Part shown: piece after piece, positions 1 to 5,157 of the stretch
Numbering within the stretch: the first letter of the stretch is position 1
Layout of the letters: each line of letters opens with the position of its first letter
Notes under the pieces: model-generated
The model's database searches: none
Seen by the model: only the letters and a program-made list of their open reading frames with translations
Told to the model about the DNA's origin: nothing
Program-made: the position numbers and the translations under genes
Assembly (NCBI GenBank): GCA_903882765.1
Contig: CAIRYE010000104.1
Span: forward strand, 1-9,241
Reading direction: 5' to 3'
DNA: 9,241 nucleotides
From: an uncultured Anaerolineae bacterium
GTDB taxonomy: Bacteria > Chloroflexota > Anaerolineae > Anaerolineales > Villigracilaceae

Positions 1-122
1 CCATCCAATAGTTTTGGTTTTAACTCAGGGTTGAGCGTAACATTAATGCTCTTCCACATGGAAAGTTCAGAGATCTCCCCGCACTCGGGGCAGGTATAGG
101 TTGTATCCACACGTTCACTCAT
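1..122 (-). CDS. CpXC-domain protein, N-terminal fragment (runs off left edge)
   Basis: Only the first 40 codons are in the window; the gene continues past the left edge. The reading frame starts at ATG 122-120, with GGAG about 8 nt upstream. The translated start contains TYTCPECGE, with Cys11 and Cys14 forming a CPxC knuckle. It is followed by a segment reading MWKSINVTLNPELKPKLLDG. This combination (CPxC, then 'SINVtLdPELKeKLL') is the hallmark of CpXC-domain proteins (PF14353), which are probably zinc-binding and whose function is poorly known. The second half of the domain and its cysteines are outside the window. It is separated from the PTS operon by about 290 bp and a terminator, so no functional link is implied. 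The family call is made from memory of the motif. Confidence 0.75.
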   Translation of the reverse strand, partial: MSERVDTTYTCPECGEISELSMWKSINVTLNPELKPKLLD

Positions 123-337
123 TGCGTCGCTCCAAAATAAATTATTGATACCACCAACCCCATTATTATAATTTACAGTACGCTAATTGGGCCGCGATTG
201 GTACCAGATGGGATGGAGGGCGGCGGGTGGGAATCATCTGACCGTTTCGAGGAATGAACACGATCCTATCCGGCAAATTTTCTATTTGATCTCAAAAACA
301 GGTTGCCAGGAACAAATAAAATTCGCACCTACGCGAC
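123..337. other. Intergenic region upstream of the CpXC gene
   Basis: I see no coding potential here. On the minus strand a perfect TATAAT hexamer (165-170) lies about 43 nt upstream of the CpXC start codon and could be its -10 box. No good -35 hexamer lies 16-18 bp further up (the best is GCCCAA-like), so the promoter is only tentative. A weak interrupted inverted repeat (CAGATG/CATCTG around 210-240) flanks a G-rich stretch and is not interpretable. Confidence 0.35.
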
Positions 338-363
338 AAAAAACCGCTCGATAGCGGTTTTTT
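338..363 (-). terminator. Rho-independent terminator, probably bidirectional
   Basis: AAAAAACCGCT (338-348), the loop CGAT and AGCGGTTTTTT (353-363) form a perfect 11-bp inverted repeat with a 4-nt loop. Read on the minus strand, the stem is followed by T-rich sequence, and it lies about 48 nt after the HPr stop codon, so it closes the leftward PTS operon. On the plus strand it is also followed by a T-rich stretch (TTTTTTGTTTGTC), so it could work in both directions. The A/T flanks double as the U-tract. Confidence 0.88.
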
Positions 364-411
364 GTTTGTCTGTTATTGGTAGCGGAGAGTGGGGGTGAAT
401 TCCTCTATCAA

Positions 412-681
412 TTATTCTTTTTCCCCAAAATTTTGGGCATGTAGTTCCTTGAGGGCAGCCAACGCCTCTTCCGCGTCTGGTCCTTCGGCGCTCACGGTGA
501 TGGTACAGCCCTGATTAGCGCCTAGGAGTAATAGATCCAGAATGCTTTTTGCGTCGCCTTCGGAATCGCCATTGGTGACCATTAGGTCGCATACAAACTT
601 GTTCGCGGTTTGCACAAACAACGCGGCTGGCCTAGCATGCAAACCAACCGCATTCATGATCGTTAATTTAATTTCAGGCAT
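412..681 (-). CDS. ptsH: Phosphocarrier protein HPr
   Basis: This 89-residue cytosolic phosphocarrier passes phosphate from Enzyme I to the IIA protein. The active-site loop reads GLHARPAA, with His15 as the phosphorylated residue. The segment DAKSILDLLLLGANQG places a serine at position 46, the site phosphorylated by HPr kinase in Firmicutes and some other phyla. Length and layout are normal for HPr. The ATG overlaps the end of the upstream SorC regulator gene by 8 nt (ATGCCTGA), so the two genes are likely translationally coupled; the local Shine-Dalgarno (AGAGAA) is weak. It is the last gene of the leftward operon, just before the terminator at 338-363. No HPr kinase gene is visible in the window, so a regulatory role for Ser46 is inference. 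Confidence 0.95.
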   Translation of the reverse strand: MPEIKLTIMNAVGLHARPAALFVQTANKFVCDLMVTNGDSEGDAKSILDLLLLGANQGCTITVSAEGPDAEEALAALKELHAQNFGEKE

Positions 682-1690
682 TTCGTTCTCTTTTATTTTT
701 TAATGGGGTTTTTGGCATTTGAGATTGGATCAATAAGCTGGCAGTTTCTTCGTCGGTAACCAAAATATTGATCAATCCACCATGGATCGCGCCAAGAATG
801 GGTTCTACTTTCCCAGGCCCGGCAGCAACACCGATCACATACTTGATGTGGTTGAGCATTTTTATATCGATGGAGACGGTTCGGTGATTGAAATCCACGT
901 CCATAGCATCGCCGTTGATGTCAAAATATTTTCCGCACACTTCGCCAACCGCGCCAGCTTTGGCTAGCTCCATCAGCTCTTCGTCTGTCTGAACACGGTT
1001 TTTGACCAAAGTAGAAACCGAGTTATTCATCGAACCAATGCCGACCAAGGCAATATCAGCTTCTTCGGCAATGCGCAGAACGTCTTGAACAATGGGTTCG
1101 CTACGAATGATCTGGCAGGCTTCTTTATTTTGCAGGTAGAGCGGGGAAGGAATGCTTTTGTACTGATTGCCAATTTGGCTGGAGATGGTTTGTCCAAGAT
1201 TCTTGTTTTCGCCAATTTCATCATCACTGGCGCCATGCAAACGCACAACCGTGCACACAATATTGCGCGGCATGGTAAAAGCTTGCGCGGTTGCCCCAAC
1301 TGCCATCCCAAGCGAGATGCCAAAGGTCATTCCATCTTGAAGGTGTTCTTCTAACACGCGGGCGGCAAGTTGGCCAACTCGCTGGATCAAATCAGGGTAA
1401 CTTCCACGAAACTCGGGCAGCACATAGGCTTCTTTCAAACCCAAATGCTTCCTTAGCTGCTGGCCTAATGATGGAACTGTCAAAAAAGGATAGCGAATAA
1501 CGATCTGGACGATCTCGCGATCTTTGGCTTCTTTCAACAATCGGGATACCGATGATGGTGAAGTCTCAAAGAGGGCGGCGATCTCCTTCACGTTCTTTTG
1601 TTCCTCATAATACAATCGAGCAACATCCGCGATCATTTCAAGGCGCTTTTGATCTATCGTAGGCACATTTTCCTTGTCCAAACCTACCAA
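674..1690 (-). CDS. SorC/DeoR-type sugar-binding transcriptional regulator
   Basis: This 338-residue cytosolic DNA-binding regulator belongs to the SorC family. Residues ~20-57 (ADVARLYYEEQKNVKEIA, then SPSSVSRLLKEA) form the N-terminal helix-turn-helix. The rest matches the SorC phosphosugar-binding domain: GISLGMAVGATAQAF (effector-binding loop), ADIALVGIGSM, GAVGEVCGKYFD, and the C-terminal signature GPGKVEPILGAIHGGLINILVTDEETA. The family senses sugar phosphates made by the pathway it controls. The gene lies within the PTS operon, 45 bp after IIB, and overlaps HPr by 8 nt. It is the obvious candidate to bind the twin TGAA-N6-TTCA operators at 4317-4349 and 4917-4949. The start is uncertain: codon 1 at 1690 is TTG with no clear ribosome site. 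GTG at 1666, preceded closely by AAGGA (1671-1675), is an attractive alternative and keeps the whole HTH. Confidence 0.92.
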   Translation of the reverse strand: MVGLDKENVPTIDQKRLEMIADVARLYYEEQKNVKEIAALFETSPSSVSRLLKEAKDREIVQIVIRYPFLTVPSLGQQLRKHLGLKEAYVLPEFRGSYPDLIQRVGQLAARVLEEHLQDGMTFGISLGMAVGATAQAFTMPRNIVCTVVRLHGASDDEIGENKNLGQTISSQIGNQYKSIPSPLYLQNKEACQIIRSEPIVQDVLRIAEEADIALVGIGSMNNSVSTLVKNRVQTDEELMELAKAGAVGEVCGKYFDINGDAMDVDFNHRTVSIDIKMLNHIKYVIGVAAGPGKVEPILGAIHGGLINILVTDEETASLLIQSQMPKTPLKNKRERNA

Positions 1691-1735
1691 ATAAGTTTGT
1701 TTTTATATAATTTAAGCAAAACTTGGAAATACCCT

Positions 1736-2056
1736 TTAAGCTGCTTTTTTAGCGAGGATCTCTTTTGCAACTCGGGTGATTTCAGCGATGCAGGCTTCTT
1801 CGCCAAAACCAGTTAGTAGGGCAACCCCTTTTACTACAGGAACGGTGATAGTGCCAGGAATGGGGCTTGTAGAAACCACAAAATCAATCCCGCCGCGTTC
1901 AATATACGTTTGCACCGATGTGGGCAGCAGGCCGATCACATGGGGTTCAACGCCCAAAGGTTTCAGAATGTCCTCAAGTTTCTGGGCGATCATTGATGAA
2001 CTAACAACTCCGGAACCGCATACCGCGAGTACAGTGAGAGAGGATTTACTTGCCAT
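1736..2056 (-). CDS. PTS galactitol-type IIB component
   Basis: This 106-residue cytosolic subunit takes phosphate from IIA onto a cysteine and gives it to the sugar bound in IIC. The phosphocysteine loop is VCGSGVVSS, with Cys13 near the N-terminus as in GatB-like IIB proteins (PTS_IIB, lactose/cellobiose-galactitol fold). I chose ATG 2056 because AAAAGGAG ends 4 nt before it and the Cys loop then sits at the usual place. The frame is open upstream to 2128, but that would add an atypical extension overlapping the IIA gene. It lies 40 bp downstream of IIA and 45 bp upstream of the regulator gene, so it is co-transcribed with both. Substrate specificity cannot be read from IIB. Confidence 0.92.
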   Translation of the reverse strand: MASKSSLTVLAVCGSGVVSSSMIAQKLEDILKPLGVEPHVIGLLPTSVQTYIERGGIDFVVSTSPIPGTITVPVVKGVALLTGFGEEACIAEITRVAKEILAKKAA

Positions 2057-2096
2057 ATTGCTCCTTTTGGATAACACGCAACGAATGAAGTTTATT

Positions 2097-2558
2097 TTAA
2101 TCGATAAATCGGTTTTTGAGTATTTCAACCAATTTTTTCGGATCTTTTGAATCTTTGATAGTGCGTAACATTTGCTCGTCTTTGAACAGTGAAGCCATTT
2201 TTCTTAGCCATGGAACTTGTTGTTTTGGATCGTTGAGTGCTAAGAGGAATATGATTTCAACATTTACCGAATGATCGAGGGATCCCATTTCTAAGAATGA
2301 AATAGGGGTGATGAGTGTACCAACGGCGAGCGCGCTCTGTTTTACAAAGTGAGCCTCGGTATGGCAAAGGGCTACCGGAATACTCGTTCCTAAACCAGTG
2401 GGAAATTGGTCTTCCCGCTTGATCACATTTTCAACATACCCATCACGAACATAATCTAGGGTGTAGAATCCCGCTGCCAGAGTTTGGATGGCCTCTGCCT
2501 TATCAGTTTCCACCATTCCCAATTTTATGAGTTCTTCCGATAGGATAATTTCTGGCAT
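2097..2558 (-). CDS. PTS fructose/mannitol-superfamily IIA component (GatA-like)
   Basis: This 153-residue cytosolic phosphotransfer protein belongs to the EIIA type 2 family (PF00359). It accepts phosphate from HPr on a histidine. The expected active-site segment is FPTGLGTSIPVALCHTEAHF, in which His66 is the phosphorylated residue; GatA-type proteins have PHTE/PHCE here. The rest of the domain (VEIIFLLALNDPKQQVPWLRKMASLF) is typical. ATG 2558 was chosen because GGGAGAGAAAA lies directly upstream and the protein then begins with the family's usual MPEI-start. The open frame extends 15 codons further (to 2603) but would run through the hairpin at 2589-2625. It is a stand-alone IIA rather than a fused IIABC, as in galactitol systems. 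Confidence 0.92.
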   Translation of the reverse strand: MPEIILSEELIKLGMVETDKAEAIQTLAAGFYTLDYVRDGYVENVIKREDQFPTGLGTSIPVALCHTEAHFVKQSALAVGTLITPISFLEMGSLDHSVNVEIIFLLALNDPKQQVPWLRKMASLFKDEQMLRTIKDSKDPKKLVEILKNRFID

Positions 2559-2588
2559 TTTTCTCTCCCGTCCATTCTTTGAAAACAA

Positions 2589-2625
2589 CAGGGGACCGCA
2601 CAAGGTCTAACTTGGCAGTCCCCTG
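2589..2625 (-). promoter_or_regulatory. Intercistronic hairpin between IIC and IIA genes
   Basis: CAGGGGAC (2589-2596) and GTCCCCTG (2618-2625) form a perfect 8-bp stem, extended inward by GC/GC and CAAG/CTTG pairs to a 6-nt loop. In the mRNA it lies 24 nt after the IIC stop codon and about 30 nt before the IIA start, and is followed by the weak T-run TTGTTTTC. It could attenuate transcription, or stop 3' decay so that membrane IIC and soluble IIA/IIB are made in different amounts. The role is inferred; the structure is seen directly. Confidence 0.6.
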
Positions 2626-2649
2626 CCTGAAAAGGTAGTGGTACGAAGC

Positions 2650-4065
2650 TTATTCGATCACGTCCAAAGCAGCTTGTTCTTCCATAAAGTTCTGAATGCG
2701 TACCTTGTTCTTCTTGAAGGCAAAGTAAACGGGGAACCAAATGAGAGTAAGGACAGCCGCGCCGATCCATTTGAAATTGAGGATGGGCAGGAAGATCAGA
2801 CCACCAACGATCGGTTTGTTAGCGATCATACCGGAGGTGACCATTGCGCCTTCTGCTAAGGGGGTGGTTGCAAACTGGGCGTAAACCTCAGTGAACAAGG
2901 GAGCGGTCCAGGTACAAATATAGAGGCCGATCGAAAACCAGATAGCGCTAAGAACGACGGTTTTGAAGATGTTACCGTTGGACGCCGCGACAAATGGCTG
3001 AATAATGAAGGAAATCGCGATAAGGTCGACCAGTGGTAAGGTTCGGTTGCCGGGAAGAATGACAGCCAAGAGAAGCAGCACTGGGATGAGGATGATACCG
3101 GAGATCAAAGTGGCGGGTTCGCCATAACCGGTGGCATCATTGATACCGATGTAGAGGTCATCGCCTTCGCGAACACCAGCGGTGTTGCGCTTGCGAGCAG
3201 CTTCGGTGATGGGCATGAAAGCGCTAGCAAAAATGTTAGCGACACGGGGGAAGATGGCCATAACAGATGCGGTGGAGACGGCGATGGTCATAATGTTACC
3301 CCAAGCAGCCAAGGTGGCGATATCACCAAGGTGGCCAAGGATGCCCAAGAGCAAGCCCAGTATCATACCGAGCACGATCGGTTCGCCGAGGAAGCCCATG
3401 TTCTTGCGCAGAGCTTCTGGTCGCCAACGGATCTTGTATGCGCCCATTTTATTAAGAACCCAGTTACCGCCCACAGCAAAGGGGGTACCCGGAGCGATAT
3501 GAAGAGCAGGAACGGTACAGTTCTGGTAACCGTAATATGTTGACCAACGTTTCGAGTTCATCTCGATGAAGATGACGTTGTAAAGTACCATAATGAACAT
3601 AGCTGCCAAAGAAAGCCAAATATCCTTGGTGGCTACATAGATCATAGAACCCCAGAACATATAGGAGTAGTTATTCCAAAGATCGCCAGGGATGAAAACA
3701 TTGGTGACTTTAAGTAAGAAGAGCGCTACTTGGAATAAGAGACCAAACGCGAGGAACATCATGCCGGCTTGGGTAGCGTAAGCAATGACGGAAGTGGCCT
3801 GCCAACCAATATCTACGATTGGGAGGTTGATGCTGGTAGCTTTAACAAAGTTTTGTACCGCGGGAACGATGATCGGGATATAGGAATTTACCAACCATCC
3901 AAAGCCTGTCAAACCAATACCAGCATTCAAACCAGAGAATGCCGCTTTTTTTAATTCCACGCCCAAGATCAAACAGATCACGAAAATAATGACCGGGACG
4001 AATACCGCGGACCCGAAAGTGTTGAATACACTGCTCAGGCCTTGAAGAAATGAATCAATATTCAT
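2650..4065 (-). CDS. PTS galactitol-family IIC membrane permease
   Basis: This 471-residue polytopic inner-membrane protein is the translocation channel of the PTS, matching the EIIC-GAT family (PF03611). Hydrophobic segments run throughout, beginning with VFVPVIIFVICLILGVELKK. Family-typical stretches include IVDIGWQATSVIAYAT (near residue 85), GFLGEPIVLGMILGLLLGIL (mid-protein), a conserved polar loop REGDDLYIGINDATGYGEPA, then IPVLLLLAVILPGNRTLPLVDL. The C-terminal tail is charged and cytosolic. AGGAG sits 6-7 nt before the ATG, so the start is secure. It is the first gene of the leftward operon, expressed from the promoter at 4354-4382 after a leader of about 280 nt. Having IIC before IIA and IIB is not the E. 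coli gatABC order. The substrate may be a ketose or alditol; galactitol itself is not shown. Confidence 0.94.
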   Translation of the reverse strand: MNIDSFLQGLSSVFNTFGSAVFVPVIIFVICLILGVELKKAAFSGLNAGIGLTGFGWLVNSYIPIIVPAVQNFVKATSINLPIVDIGWQATSVIAYATQAGMMFLAFGLLFQVALFLLKVTNVFIPGDLWNNYSYMFWGSMIYVATKDIWLSLAAMFIMVLYNVIFIEMNSKRWSTYYGYQNCTVPALHIAPGTPFAVGGNWVLNKMGAYKIRWRPEALRKNMGFLGEPIVLGMILGLLLGILGHLGDIATLAAWGNIMTIAVSTASVMAIFPRVANIFASAFMPITEAARKRNTAGVREGDDLYIGINDATGYGEPATLISGIILIPVLLLLAVILPGNRTLPLVDLIAISFIIQPFVAASNGNIFKTVVLSAIWFSIGLYICTWTAPLFTEVYAQFATTPLAEGAMVTSGMIANKPIVGGLIFLPILNFKWIGAAVLTLIWFPVYFAFKKNKVRIQNFMEEQAALDVIE

Positions 4066-4316
4066 TTGTTTCTCCTCAAGAAAAATGTTACGAAATATAA
4101 TTACCTTGGAACGCCAAGTGACCTTGATTGAAGTAATCGACCATTATACGAATAGGCACCTCCAGATCTTTCGAGTTCGCTAACTTTCCTTTTTCGTTTC
4201 GTGCCCTAACCACCAACAATAAAGGAAAAGCCCCGAACCTGCGATGAAAATATTGATTCTAAATATGAAACCACTGTTTTGGAGTACTACAAAACACAGC
4301 GGCAACTAACCTAAGG
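4066..4316 (-). other. Long 5' leader of the IIC-IIA-IIB-regulator-HPr transcript
   Basis: This is about 250 nt of noncoding sequence between the operators and the IIC ribosome site. It contains a small hairpin (CTTGG-CGTT-CCAAG near 4106-4120) and a short frame on the minus strand (ATG 4144, stop at 4088) encoding MVDYFNQGHLAFQGNYIS, which ends 22 nt before IIC. GGAGG lies 14 nt upstream of that ATG, which is too far for a convincing start. No known riboswitch is recognised. Confidence 0.4.
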
Positions 4317-4349
4317 TGAAATTTATTTCATTTGTTGAAACTTATTTCA
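4317..4349 (-). promoter_or_regulatory. Tandem palindromic operators, PTS (IIC) promoter
   Basis: Two 14-bp palindromes are present: TGAAACTTATTTCA (4336-4349, promoter-proximal) and TGAAATTTATTTCA (4317-4330), as read on the plus strand. They are separated by 5 bp (19-bp repeat period). The proximal copy begins 4 bp after the -10 box and covers the predicted start site, which suggests repression. The same pair with the same spacing occurs at 4917-4949. TGAA-N6-TTCA resembles sites of SorC-family regulators such as B. subtilis DeoR, and such a regulator is encoded in this operon. Confidence 0.82.
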
Positions 4350-4353
4350 TAAA

Positions 4354-4382
4354 ATGATAGCAAAAATCGATACCATTGTCAA
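4354..4382 (-). promoter_or_regulatory. Sigma70-type promoter of the leftward PTS operon
   Basis: On the minus strand the -35 box is TTGACA (4377-4382), followed by a 17-bp spacer and the -10 box TATCAT (4354-4359), preceded by TGC as an extended -10. Transcription should start near 4347, inside the proximal operator. The promoter begins about 20 bp after the stop codon of the upstream small membrane-protein gene, so readthrough from that gene is also possible. Confidence 0.82.
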
Positions 4383-4403
4383 TACTTTGTTCCAAGTAGA
4401 TCA

Positions 4404-4820
4404 TTAACCTTTTTTCCGGTTTTTTGGAACCAGTGAGGTAATGTGATCGATCTCTTCTTCCAATTGTTCGGCGGCGGGTAACCTAACCCCATTTACCCGC
4501 AGAAAAGCCCCCATCCAAGCGGGGGTAAAATTTAGACGAGTCTTTAATATGGCGGGCGATGCGGGAATTGGAAAAAGCTCCGTTTTATGAAGGATGAACC
4601 AGGCGTTCTTTCTTAACATTTCTTCCCAAATCGGTAGAACTTGCTGATAAAGATCTTCAACACTGAGGTTCTGATGCTCACGGCGTTGTTGGCGCGCTTG
4701 GTCTAGAATCATATCCAGGGTTAACTGTTTCACTCGGTTGAACTGCCAACGACCACTTATAAAAAACGCCAACCAAATTGCGGAGAAAATTCCTACCCAC
4801 GGGCTAAGATCAAAACTCAT
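4404..4820 (-). CDS. Hypothetical single-pass membrane protein
   Basis: I do not recognise this 138-residue protein. Residues ~7-22 (PWVGIFSAIWLAFFIS) form one strongly hydrophobic helix, likely a membrane anchor. It is followed by a basic, helical region (GRWQFNRVKQLTLDMILDQARQQRREHQ), so the bulk is probably cytosolic, and the tail is lysine/arginine rich (KNRKKG). ATG 4820 is preferred because AAAGGA lies 8 nt upstream; a longer frame begins at 4850 but has no ribosome site and would place charged residues before the anchor. It sits between the two operator pairs, on the same strand as the PTS operon. A divergent promoter can be seen inside the EI operators (TTGAAA 4945-4950, 17 bp, AATAAT 4922-4927, minus strand), so it may share SorC control. 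Homology to any PTS or sugar protein is not apparent. Confidence 0.75.
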   Translation of the reverse strand: MSFDLSPWVGIFSAIWLAFFISGRWQFNRVKQLTLDMILDQARQQRREHQNLSVEDLYQQVLPIWEEMLRKNAWFILHKTELFPIPASPAILKTRLNFTPAWMGAFLRVNGVRLPAAEQLEEEIDHITSLVPKNRKKG

Positions 4821-4844
4821 TGAATTTATCCTTTCATTCAGCAC

Positions 4845-4858
4845 CGCCAAGATTGGCG
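4845..4858 (-). repeat. Short perfect inverted repeat upstream of the small membrane-protein gene
   Basis: CGCCAAGATTGGCG is a 6-bp stem around a 2-nt centre (a real hairpin would open to a 4-nt loop). It lies about 15 nt before the ribosome-binding site of the gene starting at 4820. It may be a weak leader hairpin or a protein site, and could also be chance. Confidence 0.35.
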
Positions 4859-4884
4859 ATGATCGATCTCCTAAAGTGAATTCT

Positions 4885-4912
4885 TTGACAAACGATTCGG
4901 ATATGCTAAAAT
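4885..4912 (+). promoter_or_regulatory. Sigma70-type promoter of the EI-aldolase-phosphatase operon
   Basis: The -35 box is a perfect TTGACA (4885-4890), followed by a 16-bp spacer and the -10 box TAAAAT (4907-4912) with TGC in front, giving an extended -10. The predicted start is near 4919, inside the first operator. Box sequences, TGn element and the 4-bp distance to the operator mirror the PTS promoter at 4354-4382. Confidence 0.85.
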
Positions 4913-4916
4913 AATA

Positions 4917-4949
4917 TGAATATTATTTCACATATTGAAAATAATTTCA
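4917..4949 (+). promoter_or_regulatory. Tandem palindromic operators, EI promoter
   Basis: TGAATATTATTTCA (4917-4930) and TGAAAATAATTTCA (4936-4949) are 14-bp TGAA-N6-TTCA palindromes separated by 5 bp. The 19-bp period and the 4-bp offset from the -10 box are identical to those of the pair at 4317-4349. The location over the transcription start favours a repressor, most simply the SorC-family protein encoded at 674-1690. The minus-strand promoter of the small membrane-protein gene may also lie within these sites. Confidence 0.83.
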
Positions 4950-5157
4950 AGGGTTAAGCTGTAGCATCTTTTCTACACAGCGCAAAACTGAACCAAGCAG
5001 TAGAAGAGGGACCATCTCCGGTCGCGAGTTTGCGGCAAAAAACCAGGTTCCTCTTAATTGCCTAACTGATAGTGAATTAAAAAACTCTCTTACCGCAACG
5101 ATCACCTACACGGTGGTGATTGGTAACAGGAATAACACTTTAGGATGGAGCGTACAG
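4950..5157 (+). promoter_or_regulatory. Structured 5' leader of the Enzyme I transcript
   Basis: About 240 nt separate the predicted start from the EI start codon. The leader can form a long hairpin: AAGAGGGACC (5004-5013) pairs with GGTTCCTCTT (5046-5055) over 10 bp with one G-U, and an inner stem GTCGC (5021-5025)/GCGGC (5032-5036) caps it. An imperfect hairpin precedes it (GCTGTAG 4958-4964 with CTA 4973-4975 and CAGC 4978-4981), and a third lies at 5101-5120 (ATCACC/GGTGAT). No T-run follows any of them, so this is not a plain attenuator, and I recognise no known riboswitch class. Confidence 0.45.

Noticed and set aside
5046..5120. EI leader considered as a T-box or other known riboswitch
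   Set aside because: The T-box core sequence and a terminator/antiterminator pair with a U-tract are missing, and the downstream genes are not amino-acid related.
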